Positions 49,901 through 61,755 are shown, counted from the first letter of the stretch. The stretch is 64,000 nucleotides of DNA from Lutraria lutraria (GCA_964023205.1 OZ026842.1:8525407-8589406), one strand, 5' to 3'. Program-made: numbers and translations. The notes: generated from the letters alone by a model not told the origin.

Positions 49901-52900
49901 ATTATTTGCATTTCAGCATCATTAAAAGGATTTGAAAACTGATTCAAACACAATTAATTTAACAAAACTAACTAGAAAAGGATGATAAAGTGAAAAGAAA
50001 TTTAACAAACATAAAAACATCACGTCTTCCTAACAATTCATTGTTTTGAAAAGTGACGACAGCTATTAGTAAGTTAAGCAGAGAATAAAGTACATGTATT
50101 ATTGTGTCAGTTTTTTGTTCTGTATAATCTGTAAATGCGTGGGTATTCATTTAACAAGAATTATAGTTTCATTGGTTAACTAATAAACATTCATAAAACA
50201 AGGATAAATAATAAACATTGTTTGTTATACATTTATTTTTTATCATTATCACTCATGTAACGTCTTGTTTGTTTACAAGAGTTAACTCCCTTGCTATATA
50301 CGGATTGTACAGAATTTATCGTTTTCCAACCAGTAAATCATACTGAAATGGATTCTTTGAAACCATGGATTATCTGGATGATTTTTCATTCAAAATAATT
50401 GGGGTTTTACTGTATTGTTACATATTTAAAAAATCTACCTACCTATCCAGTGCTAAAATTCTGGGTTGGAGCACTCTTAACAAACTTACTATTAATTTTC
50501 AGCCTAAAGTTAAATGTTTTTAGAATCACTGATCCAATACAGCTGAAGAGTTGATCACTTCTACTGCTGACTTTTCTTTATGATCTACCTGATGTTCTCG
50601 GGCCTTTTTTCCACAAATTAGGAAGCAGCCTAAACCTTTCATTTTGGGAATTCAAGTGCGATTTTTCATCCGAATTTGGAAAAGCAGTGACTTTTCTGCT
50701 ATATTTTCTGCCTGATATGGGCAGTTTCCCCTAGCAAAATTACCTTCATTTCCCCCTAAAATGGCCAGAATTTCCCCTGAGAAGAAGTAATTTCCACATG
50801 ATTGTATAAAAAGAAGAAAAATATAACAATTTTTGCACCATTGTCACTTACTTACTGACAGTGTGGTAATAATTATATTTAAGATTTAAACAACTAAATA
50901 ATCACATATTCCATAAAAAATAAATGTTATTTTTGCCATTTTGGAATTTGTTGCGCTAAATTTACTCTTTTGACAGGACATACTGAGAAAATTTTGGGCC
51001 ATTTGGCTTACCCCCATACATAGGCTCAAATGCTGAGATATTGTAATATTTCATATATTGACCAATTGATGCACAATCTAATGTATAAGCTTTAAGATTG
51101 TAAAGTCATATCAAGCAGATATCATAATTGTTATTGATTTTGATTTACTGGGATGCTACAGATGTGATGTAATCAATGTTTGACACATTCTTTTACATAA
51201 GATGGTTCTTATTGTTTATAATCTCAGGAAATCTGTTCTATCAAGGTCATAAGTCACACTATTCTTCTTATTGTTAAAGTTTACTTGGAATTCAGATTAT
51301 TAGGCTGTCTTTAAAAATGTTTGTTTGGGGTAACCCTACGCAGAGAATTTTCATTGGGTAGGTTAGGTAGGAATATATGTCAAAATGTTATATGTGTAAT
51401 TATAAAAAAATACCCAGCAGGCCTGTTTTGTGAGTAGGTTACATAAACCCTGCAAATAAAATGTTTTTTTTAAGGATGGCCTATTGGAACGTTATTATAA
51501 ACAGTTACATACTTAATTGTAACATACACCGAATGTCTATATATAGCAGCTAAGCTAAGAAATTCTACACTTGCTTGGTTTTTCAAAGTAATAATTATGC
51601 CCTGTTGATTTGTGTTATGGTAAACTGTCGGGAGCTTGCCTTATAATTGTTTTCTTAACACCAATGAAAGTGTGCAATTGTATTAAACTATATAATTATA
51701 ATGTTTTGTAAATCTATTCAAAGAGCCATCATTTGACCCTCAAAAAGGATTCTGACTCTCAGGGGTGTCAATTTACCGGATATGTCCAGAATTCTGGATT
51801 TGTTTGTTCAGAAAGTGTTATGATTTCTGAGCAAAATGAAATTTATTTGATGAAAATATCTCAAGTTATGGTCAATTTAGTCAGCTCTGAAGGATTTTAT
51901 TTAATACAAACTGAATTTAATATTGAAACAATGCGGTTGAAGGCCTCTTAAAATTGTTTGGCAAAAATTGTCGGCCTCATATGATTTTTCAGGATTTTTA
52001 TTTGGCTCTATTGACACCCCTGGAATTTGTACCAAAGGGTTAACTTTGTTATTACAGTAGTGGGACATTTTGCTGACTGCTTAATCGTTAACAGTTGATC
52101 TGTATATACAAATGAATATTGTATGACCATTCATGTTGTGATTGTATATTTTCAGATATGCGAGTCTCTACTTTTGTTGTGCAATAGAACCTGAAGACAA
52201 TGAGTTACTAACGCTTGAAATAATACATAGATATGTGGAACTACTTGATAAGTATTTTGGAAGTGTGAGTAAATCAAAGCCAGAATTTAATGTTGTCTTA
52301 ATGTTTTTCTTTTAGTATGCCCCCTATCGAAAGGAAAGGCGTATATTGCTTTGCACATGTCAGTCTGTCAGTAACCAAACCTTGCCCGACCCATAACTAG
52401 GGAACAATTTGCCCTAAACTCTTTAGGTTTGGTTAGGTTGTTGGTCATCACATGATGATGACCTCCATCTCTTTTGATGTCAGTATGTCAAAGGTCAAGG
52501 TCACGAGGGGGGTGTCAGTGGTTCACAAACAAGGAAAACTAATTAGGTGAACTGGCTGCAGTACATAACTGCTTCCTTGGTTTGTAAATAAGTATTTGCA
52601 TTAGTGTATTGTTACATTGTTTATTTATATTAGCTGTTATAATTTGGGCCAGTGCTTAAAAAAATAGTGTGTCTGGGGTGTAACGAAAAACAATTTTATA
52701 CCAGAATGCCCTTTTTAGTTTTCTGTTTATCATGGTTTGAATGATCACCCATGTCTCCCTGTAGACTGCATTTTCCAATGATAACAATTCACTGAAAGTT
52801 TAATTTCTGGCAAACAATGTTATCTTGTGATCGATGGATGCCAGACCACGCAGATTGTATTACATTGTTCAATAACTTAACATTTGTCTAAATTCATGGA

Positions 52901-55900
52901 AACATGGTCTGAATTCAAGAAATAATGCATGGTTTGTTTATTTACTGATAAACATTATGCTGGAGGCTTTATTTGTCTTGTATGACTCGTTCATTAGGCC
53001 AGAAAAAAGGCTGTTTTGTTAATGGTCACTTGACCAAACAAGTTTTTTGCTCAGACCCCAAAGTTTCAAACAGTTAGGTGCAAAGTACAAGCCTTAAATA
53101 TTTGTTAACTTTGTTCTTTTATTGTTTTTCACGAATTGAATTGGATATAATACTATTTTTATTAATGGCTACTGATAAAAAAGGAAAACAGTATTTAATA
53201 CACTAAGATGTATGACTTATTTTATTGCCTTTAAAGACGTTTGCTACTGTTCGCTACATTTTTCACATAGACATACCTAAGGGAAAATCCAAATTCAAGG
53301 GCAGATAACTCTAAATCGAGATCATTGACCCCCAATTGTTTTTCACTTTTAACATTTCTGTTATCATATGCTACAATCATGCAAAGTTTTTAAAAAATCT
53401 ATTGATCAGTTTACATTTTTCCTATTTGTCTATGTGAAAAATGTAGCAAACTGTACATAGCAAACGTCTTTAAAATGAAACAACAAGGTCTCTGAGTATT
53501 GCAAATTCAAAATGTATGATTATATATGTACTATATTCAGCTAAACCTGTGAACAAAAGCCACCCTTGGGAAAGACTTTATATGGTCTTAAATAACAGTT
53601 GGTCTCTATTCAGAGGTCATATTTACCTCAGATGTTTTCAAAGAAAAAGTCAAGCTGTTGTGATCACTGTGTCATCTGCATCAGTCTATGCAAAAAGCTT
53701 GTAGCTCTTAACTCAGAAACTATAAGAGGTAGCAACATAAAACTTCATAGGTGGATAGATCTCACTGAGGTGGTGAACTGATGAGCATCGGCACTGCTTG
53801 CAGCACTCTTGTAATCTAAATAACCAAAGACAGTTTTTCAAAGCATAGCCTTCACAGGGCGGCCTTTATTTGGAATTGTCTGCAAATACAAGTATGACTG
53901 AACCTTGTGTTACTTATACATGTCCATGTTTTTTCAGGTTTGTGAATTGGACATAATTTTCAATTTTGAGAAGGCATACTTTATGTTGGATGAATTACTG
54001 TTAGGTGGGGAGATACAAGAAACTAGCAAGAAGAATGTTCTCAAAGCTATAGCAGCCCAAGATTTACTACAAGAGGTAAGACTTGTATAATTATGATGTA
54101 TGATTGTAATCCTTGCCAACAGTTTGCTGTGTGCATTCCGTTACTATGACAACCTGCCATAATTATTCTTGGTTAAGGCAAAGGCAGACCATTGGTGCTA
54201 ACTCATTCAGCCCCGATTTCATAAAAAAATCTCAACAAAGTTAACATTTTGTCAAATTTGTACAGTAAGATTAGCTTGTTCTTGAATTTCATCATTATTC
54301 ATTAATATAGACTCATTTTTTATGAAACCAGGGCATCTGCTTTTAGTATAATATTGATGTATGTTTTAAGTTTGTGTCTAACAGAGGGCCTGGTTATGGA
54401 ATGGTATTAACTTGAGAATATGTTTGGTAAATGTGGGACTTTGTTATGTGTACAAATTTGGTTAGGGCTTTTCGTCTGATGTGTTAATTAACTAATAAAT
54501 TTCCTTTCACAATTCTGGTAAAATGCATGCACATAGTCTGTAATCATGTAGTCTAATAATATATAAGCCATATATTGTCTGAATGTCCTAAATCAGCTGT
54601 CTTATTGTAAGCCCTCTTGTATTTATGCTAAAAGCAAAGACTTCATAATTGCCCTTTATATGTGTCTGTTTATGTGAAAATAAGGGGTAACTAGTAATTA
54701 TTAACCTCACAAGTGTGTCTTATAATCCCATTTGCTACCTGGCAAAATTTAATTCTCATGAGGAAGCTGTTCAATTAGTTCAGGGAAGTTTGGAGGTATG
54801 TCTTGGGTCTTCCACCACTGTTACAGCTGGCAAAGTTGCCTTATGATCTTATCGTTGGTGAGATTTAACGTACCCCTCAGTTATGAATAAATTATAAAAA
54901 CTGATCAGTTGATGCAGAAATGTGTTTGTCACATTCTGTGATAAGAAGTTGCTAATTACCTGTGTATCCATTAACATTAGTGTCTGAACAAATTTGTAAT
55001 AACGTTTTCTTCCTTAGTTCAGACATAATTTCTGGCTCCGTATAATGTGTTAAATTCTCTTGTTTGTAACAAATTTGCCAAAATTTTGAGTTGTCTCCCT
55101 TCCTTTGATGATATGATACTATCTGTGAACATAGGCTAGTTTTAGTACTGCCTACAGCCTTCATTATAATACTTGTTGTTAGTATTGTCAAAGCTTGCTT
55201 GACATTGTTTTATGTATTTTTTTGCAGTTTTTTCTTTAAGGGAATGGTTAAATTAAGAAAAGTATGCATTTAGTTTTTATGAAAAAGATACATTAGTTCC
55301 TCTTCTTTTTGTTTTAGCAATAATTTGTAGTACGGAGGTTTATAAATTTGTTTGATTAATCTTGTGTCAAAGCATGCAGTACCTACTAGCATATTATGCT
55401 TTTTTTTGGTTCGTAGCACATTTTGTTGTTTACATGCGTAAACAAACACATACTTGTCACTGCTAGTTTATCTAATTTTTACATGTTTCATTACTGTCCG
55501 GACACCAGACATGCACTGTGTTATTGCCTAATATTATCGTGAACATGACCATCTGGAAGTTATAAAGCAACAGAAATATGATTTTCTACCCTTGATTGCA
55601 AAGTTTGCCTCAAATTAATGTAATCTATTCTTTTATTGTTTGTTTGTTTGTTTGTTTTGGACAAAATTTGTTTCTATTATGGTTTGTACAGATAAAATGA
55701 TTATACTTACCTGACTTGATTGCAATATTATATTATCAAGATTTGTCATAAACAATAGTTAGCTATATGCCTTTGCAGTCAACTCCAAGGCCACAGTCAA
55801 AGTCAAATTTGTGGGGGGTCAGTTATTTGCTGGTTACCTGATATCTTTGTTATAAATTCTATATTTTTAAGACTTCCTTTACAGTCAGTTATTATGCCCC

Positions 55901-58900
55901 TTTTTGATGGAAAGGGTATATTGCTTTGCATGTGTTGGTCGGTCAGTTCGCACACAAACCTTGTCCGGGCAGTAACTTGAGAACGAGTTTGCTTTAGTTC
56001 CTCAGATTTGCTTGGGAAGTTGGTCATGACATGTAGATGATCCCTACCGATTTTGTGGTCCTAAGTTCAAAGGTCAAGGTCAACACGAAAACCTTGTCTG
56101 ACCAATGACTGGGGAATGATTAGGCTAAAGATCCACAGGACTTGGTTTGGAGGTTGGTCATCACATGTGAATATCTCCAATTGATTTTAAGTTCAATAGC
56201 TCAAGGTCTTACTATCCAGTTGGCCTTTAGGGGGCATTCGTGTTTCACAAACTCTTCTTGTTGAATATTATGTTTTTATACATTATAATGAAATGGACAG
56301 TAAAAAGAGTATCTTAGATAAGTGTTGATCTGCTTATATATTGATGATTATCAGGATGATAGTTATAGACAATAATTGGTTTTACTTAACACTTATCAAT
56401 TACACCTTACCTTGTATTATGTAATCAGAAACATATAGTTACTTAGATCTTAGATTTTAATTTATTTTCCTCACATTGTTATGCTTTGTGCTGATATGAC
56501 AAAGTCATGATGTTCCATTGATTTTATATTTCCAATATTACTCAAAACACTGCTGCAACAAATTATCCAATCAATATTTACCCCATTCTTATGACAATTT
56601 AGTTGGCCTGTTGGATAGCTTATTGCTTTTTACACATTTCCATGTTAGGTTACATCATTGTTAGTTTTTACATTTAGTTGGTCAGACTGTCAACCAATGT
56701 CTGCATTTTTATTTCTTTTCCCTCTTCTTCTGAGTAATCCATTATTTTCCAGTTATTTGATAAATTTCCTGTTTGTTGAGAGCAAATTAAAACTTTATAT
56801 TGTTTGCTTTACCTACTTAAGTGTATTATGAAATAAAGGTCTTTATTTTGTTTAGTTTTCATGAACAATTATGATGTTAAAACATTCAGCTCGAGTGAAA
56901 ACAAAAATCTAACCAGATGGTAACATGTTCAGGATTAGTGTAAATTCTGTATAAATATTCTTATTATTTGCAACATTTTTACCCTTTTTAAATCCAAAAT
57001 TTGTATTTATAGTTGTCTAGAATTCCTTTATTAATTTTGTATTTTTGCAAATATCTGGTTGACAGCCTGAGTTGTACTTACGTAGTTCTAATTTTATTTT
57101 AAAGGAAGAAGCTTTAGAATCGGCTCTAACCGAGTACGGCCTAACGTAGGGGTCACTATGACTCCCGTCTGCTGCCCATAGGATTATAATTCTTAGTGGG
57201 TACCTTTTTTGTTATAAATTTTCTTTCATGTTTGACTGTTATTTTCACCATTGTGAAGATGCTGGTCTATGTTGTTACTCTCTCAACTAATTGACTCCCC
57301 CATCATCATCTGTTAGGATACTTCTGTCTAATGCACCTCCCTCTTGTCATGTTATCCCTTGTAATCTGTCAGTAGTTCTAGCATAGACCTTTGTCCCATC
57401 TAATACAGGGGCTTGTAGGCCATTCAGTCAGTCTGTGGCAGTTAGTACATTTGTGTGATGTCTTTGTATGTTGACCTTGATGATTGACCTTGGGATATGA
57501 AAGAAATACCTCCTTTTTATTTCATTTATTTCTATGGCAACTCAACATGTTTGGGTGTATCAGCATTGTTTTGAAATTCATCATCCTTATTACTCTTGCA
57601 TTGCTCTTTTAAGCTCGTAACATTTACATAAGCTTTCTTGAATTGTTTTTGTTGATGTTTTTTCCCTTGGGCTTTAAAAAAAATGTTTGTTTCTGATTAC
57701 ATGCTCTTCAAAAATAGGGATGTAACTGGTAGGGACATTTTCTTAGAGTGCAGAAAAATAAATATGTACTGTTCTTCTAACCAATTAAAAGTCTTGTGTA
57801 GGGGAAGGTTGTGGAACAAACAATTTTTTTACACCTTTTAACTTCATTGTGTTAATTATTATTGCTTTTCACTGCATGAAATTGTTACACAGAGTGTTTT
57901 AAACGTAAATTTAGAGAGTATTGTTGCTGATCTATGACTACTAATGATTTATTTTGTTTGTTTATTTTAAAAAAAAAAAAAAAATGTTCAGTATTATTTT
58001 TTCATGTTATTGATACATCTGCATGATTCTCTGATTGATAGATAAGACATTTTTAAGTATGAATGGGACCTTCGTATCATATTTGTGTTCAGTATGAATT
58101 TATATGTTTAAGAAATTTAAACTTAAAAAGCTCATGCATGTCTTTTCTTGATATAGCCTGAGGTATTTCTGAGTTGCAACCAGCTATGAATAAATGTCAC
58201 GCACACAAGGAGGAGGGTGTGGGGTGTCTATTTCTTACCATTTTGCGCTGTTCTCCATTGTCAAGCTGATTTTATACACGTGTGCGAGTGTGTCTCACTG
58301 ACCATGCCTCTGTATTTTCCTGTATAAGACAACAGTAGAATTTTGGTTTACTTCTTGCTACTTTTTCTATGTCCTTTTAATCTATGTTCATGACAACTTT
58401 TTGCTCTTCTTATGAGTCAAGAAAACCTTTCTATAAATATGTAAACAGGTTGTGTTCTGAAAGTCAATGTATTGTGGTATTTTGTTTTAAGAGTGATTGA
58501 AACATGTAATTAAATTGAAGATCCATAGTTACATATGGAACCATGGGGGCCACTGTGGTCGAGTGATATGTTCACTAACTGGCCCCTCACAGCTGTCAGT
58601 TTAAATTCCACCCATGACCAAATTTCACATGTTAGGAATCTGTCCAGCTAGCTTACAGAGACAGGTGATTCTACATGGGTGTAAACTGACTTTTAAAAAC
58701 TGGAAGGTTGCCTAATGACCCAGGCTATTGATGCTATGCTAAATTAATGTAAACCTCAGTGAAAAAAGCACTCAGAAACTGGGAATATACTGGTTGTACA
58801 AACATTGCATCACTTTCTTTGACTTTCCTTGTAAATAGTTTGGCATATCCTGTTATGTGTTCAGTAAGTCCCAGTTAGTCATTTTCCTTGACTACCATAA

Positions 58901-60492
58901 CCGTATCTCCAATGTTAGTTATCATGGAATGAATTACCTTTGTAACCAATATTTAACGCATTTGCAGAAAATGTCATTTATGAGTTTTTTGTATAATTAT
59001 GTGATATTGGTTGCTAGTCAATCTATTTAGTTTTAACCTTTGGCATGCTTTCAATATGTACTTATAGTGCCTACATGTATAAATATCTTAAAATGCTTTC
59101 AGCGTGATATGTTTAGACGTGAAATCTATGATGGTTTATAAATATGCTAGGTAATGTCACCTAAACAGACAGGTTTCCCTTTTATGTTGCATGATTTTAG
59201 TCAGTTCTAAACCTTCCTTGTTACCATGGTAACATGTATTCTTAAGGGAAATGTTAATGTTTATCTCATCATTGAGGCAGATAATAGTCGAGCTCTGTAT
59301 AAGACAAATGATATTTTTTTTTGAATAAGTTTATCTGAAATGTTCTTGATATGTTCAGTAATTGTTTTTATTAGCTTGGCAGTTTTCAAAGAAAAAGTCA
59401 AGCTTTAGTGATTATTTCCTTGTCTGCATCTGCGGTGTCTGTACAAAAACTTTAATGCAGTCCATGACTCAGAAACTATAAGAGGTAGCAACATGACACT
59501 TCATAGGTTGATAGTGAGGCGGTGAACCGGCGAGTGTCGGAACCGCTTGCAGCCCTCTTGTTCAATGTTACATCATGTGATATTGGATCTTATGAAATAT
59601 TGCTGACTAAGTTTCTATATTTTATTAGTTTCTATCTTTTATTAATAAGAATGTGACAAGTTCTAAGTAATAACAAAAATGTGTCAGTGGGTAGAATTGT
59701 TTTCAATAGTTAAGTGTTGTACAAAATCAGTGTGTGGCATTAAGATTTTGAAGATGATAGCCAACAGTTTCTAAATTTTATTAGTTTCTATCTTTTATGA
59801 GTAAGAATGTGTTTGTTCAATTGACATGATGTGTAATGACTGTCTCTGTTCTCTACCAAGAAATCCAAACAATATTATATAACTGTTTCCTATAATGCAA
59901 TGTCAACTTCACCTGCCAAACAGAACAAAAGCTGATCCCAACCCGGAATATCCCTTGAATCATGTATATCCCTTCAGTACTGCCTCCTTTCATTATTCCT
60001 GCTTGTAAGTTCCTTACTGCATTTGAATTCATATATAGGAGGGTTGAAACTGGTGCCATGTTACGGTTCTTCGAATTCACCATAAGTCATACAATTTAGT
60101 TTGAGACCAATCCTGAAAACCAGTTGTTATGCATGCTTACCAATACTTAGGAATTATCCGTATACTAGTAGTATGCATGTACTTACTTTGTATGGAAGGG
60201 TTTGACATGAAACTAGTCAAATGTAATGATCAAAGAATACAACTGCTTCACGCCAAACCCTGATTATAAATTGTTATTGAATGTCATGTGCAATGCGTAT
60301 CCCAATGCAGTATCCCCTATATATACAGTATAGTATTGTATTAGATTGCATGTTGTAGGGATATAAGTGCACTTTGATTGACCTTGGAAAATGGACTGCT
60401 TGTATGGTTGTTACTAACCTGTCATTTGCCTCGTTTGTTTGTTGCAGGAGGAAACCCCGCAAGGCTTTTTTGAGGACCATGGCCTTGGCTGA
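37970..60492 (+). CDS. AP1S: AP-1 clathrin adaptor complex, sigma subunit (5 coding exons)
   Basis: Small subunit of the AP-1 coat that sorts cargo between trans-Golgi network and endosomes. Exons: 37970-37972 (the ATG alone, then GTAGGT), 44373-44551, 52156-52264, 53938-54075, and either 60448-60492 or 57105-57149. Phases are 0, 2, 0, 0 and every site is GT/AG. The product is 157 residues, the family length. It starts [20 protein letters not shown] and contains [44 protein letters not shown] and [12 protein letters not shown], giving a complete longin fold. An exon 1 holding only the start codon is also seen in vertebrate AP1S genes as I recall. Which vertebrate paralogue (AP1S1, 2 or 3) it matches cannot be decided; a single ancestral-type gene is likely. 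The second intron contains the sulfotransferase gene on the other strand. Confidence 0.96.
38627..39667 (+). mobile_element. Mariner-like non-autonomous element, copy 1 (about 1.04 kb)
   Basis: Terminal inverted repeats CAGTACGGTTC...GATTTGTCCGATTTTCGCG and GCGAAAATCTGACAAATC...GAACCGTACTG are flanked by TA on both sides (38625-38626, 39668-39669), as expected for Tc1/mariner insertion. No transposase frame. GC-rich subterminal segments enclose an AT-rich core. Confidence 0.85.
39950..40140. repeat. CTGCCGGACC dispersed repeat, copy 1
   Basis: The segment from CTGCCGGACCAAAAACAG to GGTCCGGCGCCTTTC is shared with 46195-46365. It lies in the spacer between the two inverted mariner-like elements. 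The ends are partly inverted, suggesting a short TIR element. Confidence 0.7.
40369..41349 (-). mobile_element. Mariner-like non-autonomous element, copy 2, inverted to copy 1
   Basis: The same family as 38627-39667 in opposite orientation, with TA on each side (40367-40368, 41350-41351). Together with copy 1 it makes a 2.7-kb inverted repeat with a 700-base spacer in the first AP1S intron. The left flank (about 40299-40366) is a dispersed repeat also present at 31533-31605. Confidence 0.85.
41352..44372 (+). other. AP1S: AP1S intron 1, distal part: no further gene
   Basis: Between the inverted element pair and exon 2 I see a hairpin element at 42223-42303 and, near 44100-44320, a dispersed C-rich repeat. 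The rest is AT-rich intronic sequence without coding features. Confidence 0.6.
42223..42303. repeat. Short hairpin element, copy 2
   Basis: TCGAGGGTTAAACGCAACAG at the left and its near complement ending CCCTCGA at the right, with the same loop as 28283-28357. It lies in AP1S intron 1. Confidence 0.75.
45053..45392. mobile_element. hAT-like non-autonomous element with perfect 8-bp target duplication
   Basis: The ends AGGGCTTGACACTAAC and GTTAGTGTTGATCCC are inverted. The flanking octamer AGGTGAAC is present on both sides (45045-45052, 45393-45400). A related locus without the element is at about 22745-22815 (AGGTGAAC then ACCTCATATGACTCTGAC), so the insertion site can be read directly. It is 340 bases and non-coding. 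Confidence 0.9.
45877..46028. mobile_element. 152-base palindromic element
   Basis: AGACTGGTTGCAAATA with GGTCTCGGC and CCTTCTAAA on the left is matched in reverse complement by TTTAGAAGG, GCCGAGACTC and TATTTGCAACCAGTCT on the right. It forms a long hairpin with a small loop. Confidence 0.8.
46128..46520. mobile_element. CAACCTCTCC mini-element, copy 8, split by a CTGCCGGAC element
   Basis: The left part starts CAGTACAACCTCTCCAGA; the right part resumes with CTCTCTCTTAAGCAACC and ends near 46520. Between them (about 46148-46365) lies a copy of the repeat at 39950-40140. Confidence 0.72.
46810..48529 (-). CDS. Golgi carbohydrate sulfotransferase (HNK-1/chondroitin 4-O family), nested antisense in AP1S
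   Basis: Two exons, 48529-48412 and 47999-46810, joined in phase 1 (GTAAGA donor, TATTCAG acceptor), encode 435 residues. Residues about 18-33 form a type II signal anchor ([16 protein letters not shown]) after a basic start, as in Golgi enzymes. The PAPS-binding 5'-phosphosulfate loop is PKSGCSF (about 108-114) and the 3'-phosphate site is [11 protein letters not shown] (about 184-194). [12 protein letters not shown] (about 255-266) matches the HW...LC.PC motif of the family. It should move sulfate from PAPS to a sugar hydroxyl; the acceptor sugar cannot be read from sequence. Length fits CHST8/9 (420-440). The start is the only ATG that includes the anchor. No poly(A) hexamer is evident downstream. 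Confidence 0.9.
48091..48290. mobile_element. Palindromic short element in the sulfotransferase intron
   Basis: Inverted ends ATGCTGAAAA...TTTGGAGTGCTACG and GTAGCACTCCAAATAA...TTTTCAGC. Intact relative of the split element at 49376-50504; a third, degraded copy is near 51310-51475. It fills about half of the only intron of the sulfotransferase gene. Confidence 0.7.
49376..50504. mobile_element. Nested pair: mariner-like element inside a palindromic element
   Basis: The outer element has inverted ends GGCTGAAAACAAAAATAAGT and ACTATTAATTTTCAGCC with the internal TTGGAGTGCT motif, also seen in the intact copy 48091-48290. It is split by an inner element at about 49469-50412 with ends AGTAAAACCTCGATTAT and complement of CAGTAAAACCCCAATTAT followed by TA. 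Confidence 0.7.
51760..52022. mobile_element. TIR element with CAGGGGTGTCAAT ends
   Basis: CAGGGGTGTCAAT at the left and ATTGACACCCCTG at the right are a perfect 13-base inverted pair of hAT type. The flanking octamers do not match, so the target duplication is lost or the type is misjudged. Ends 133 bases before AP1S exon 52156. Confidence 0.65.
52318..52535 (-). repeat. Dispersed repeat copy (GCAAAGCAATATACGCC end first)
   Basis: Minus-oriented copy of the 1398-1625 family, starting 54 bases after AP1S exon 52264 and ending with the hairpin motif near GGTTCACAAAC. Confidence 0.7.
53230..53474. mobile_element. Palindromic TIR element, TTTAAAGACG ends
   Basis: TTTAAAGACGTTTGCTA at the left is matched by TAGCAAACGTCTTTAAA at the right, and the match continues with minor gaps for about 45 bases (TTTTTCACATAGACA and complement). 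245 bases, non-coding, in AP1S intron 3. Confidence 0.8.
54076..57104 (+). other. AP1S: AP1S intron before the alternative last exons
   Basis: Holds a SINE-like tail near 54730-54865, a TTTG microsatellite near 55630-55660 and a long minus-oriented dispersed repeat copy at about 55893-56268. No coding signal was seen. Confidence 0.6.
55893..56268 (-). repeat. Dispersed repeat copy, longer version
   Basis: Minus-oriented copy of the same family with its middle segment (TTGGTCATCACATG) present twice, which makes it about 375 bases. Confidence 0.7.
57105..57149 (+). CDS. AP1S: AP1S alternative last exon A (ends YGLT)
   Basis: After a pyrimidine-rich acceptor (TTTTATTTTAAAG) the frame continues from LLQE with [14 protein letters not shown] and a stop: 14 codons. 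The ending resembles the family C-terminus, E-rich then GLT or GLA. It competes with a second 14-codon exon at 60448-60492 that ends EDHGLG. Both join the same phase 0 donor at 54076, so they would be mutually exclusive terminal exons, each with its own 3' UTR. Confidence 0.8.
   Translation, partial: EEALESALTEYGLT
58545..58775 (+). repeat. tRNA-derived SINE
   Basis: The head has an A-box-like TGGTCGAGTGATATG and a B-box-like GTTTAAATTCCAC. The body continues GCTAGCTTACAGAGACAGG and AAGGTTGCCTAATGACCC. In the AP1S region between the two last exons. Confidence 0.65.
60448..60492 (+). CDS. AP1S: AP1S alternative last exon B (ends HGLG)
   Basis: A strong acceptor (TTTGTTTGTTGCAG) precedes [14 protein letters not shown] and a stop. 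EETP matches the EE(A)ETP of vertebrate AP1S C-termini better than exon A does, whereas the last residues of exon A match better. It uses the same upstream donor as exon A. No clear AATAAA follows within 500 bases, so the 3' end is undefined. Confidence 0.78.
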   Translation, partial: EETPQGFFEDHGLG

Positions 60493-61755
60493 TGCGCATG
60501 TTGGATTGTCACCCCACCCATCACCTTACTAACACTTGGTTGCAAACGGTTGACCTTATTGGTGGAAATATTTAATGCAGACAATATATAAAACTTTAAT
60601 CCAATATACTAGTGTTTATTATAGTGGTGTAGATAATGTAGACTTGGTGGGGTTATGAATTATTTATGACATCCAAACTCGTGCTGGCTATAGTTTGCTA
60701 CTGTACGACAGGAGGTACATACGTAATTTGTGGAATGTAAATGTGGTATTCTCATTTTTTAAATAATTTGGAAAAACTTTATCAGTTAAGTGATACATTT
60801 TGCTTGTGTTTGTTTAAAAGTTCTATTTACGTCTATGTAAGTTTTTATTAATTTTTGTAACCTGAATTTGTGTAATGAACTGTTAATTAACCTAGTTACT
60901 TCAAATATGTGGTTTGTATGAATTAATTGTGTTGATGTTGTAATATACAATGAAAATATTGAACCTACTTGACTTCGGAGTTATGATATATTAAATTGTT
61001 CTGATAAATATCGCAAAGAAAAATACATAAGTAATGTGAATGTCAAGAGAAAGACTTACCATTGGATGTATATGGTGTATTGTGATGTACAACCATCTCC
61101 GAATAAAGGCGACCCAGTTAATAAAGGCCACTTTAAAAAAAAATGTCATGGACTGTTTAGAACGAAATAACCTCAGTCTGAAAAAAGGCCATATGTCAAT
61201 ATATTAAAAGGCCTCATACATTATGTTTTTCTCAAGGGTGGCCTTTGTTTACCGGTTTGACTGTACCAGCCAAAGATTTCAATGGAATGTGATGTTTCCA
61301 TCTTGTAAGCCAAAATCTTCAAATCATTCTAAATCATTGCTTCTCCTTATGTCTACTTACTGTCATTAATAGATCATACTTAATGTTTACTGCTTTGCAC
61401 CTCTTCCTTAACGAAAACCCCTACTTTGGAAACTGTATGAATTTTGTAGAGTTTCAAATGTAACAAGTACTAAGTTAAATAACAAAAATGTGTCAGTGGG
61501 TAGAATTGTTTTCTCTAGTTAAGTATTGTACAAAATCAGTGTGTGGCATTAATTTTATGAAGATGATAGCCAACAGGGCTATGATCTCCGAAATGTTGAT
61601 AGCCAGAGCTATTTGTAATAGACCAAAGCCAAATTACCCATTTCTAATTGGAAAAATGTAAACAGATTCAGATTCAAGCTTATCGCTTCCAAATGGATTT
61701 AAGATGGACCATCGAGCCTCAGACTGGAAATCATTTATAGCCTTGGGAATTTTTA

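Larger units (their letters stand above)
44552..52155 (+). other. AP1S: AP1S intron 2, host of the sulfotransferase gene
   Basis: A 7.6-kb intron. Besides the antisense sulfotransferase it holds a hAT-like element (45053-45392), a 152-base palindromic element (45877-46028), a nested pair of elements at 46128-46520, a second nested pair at 49376-50504, two copies of a C-rich dispersed repeat (about 44660-44885 and 50600-50790), and a hAT-like TIR element at 51760-52022. Nothing else codes. Confidence 0.7.
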
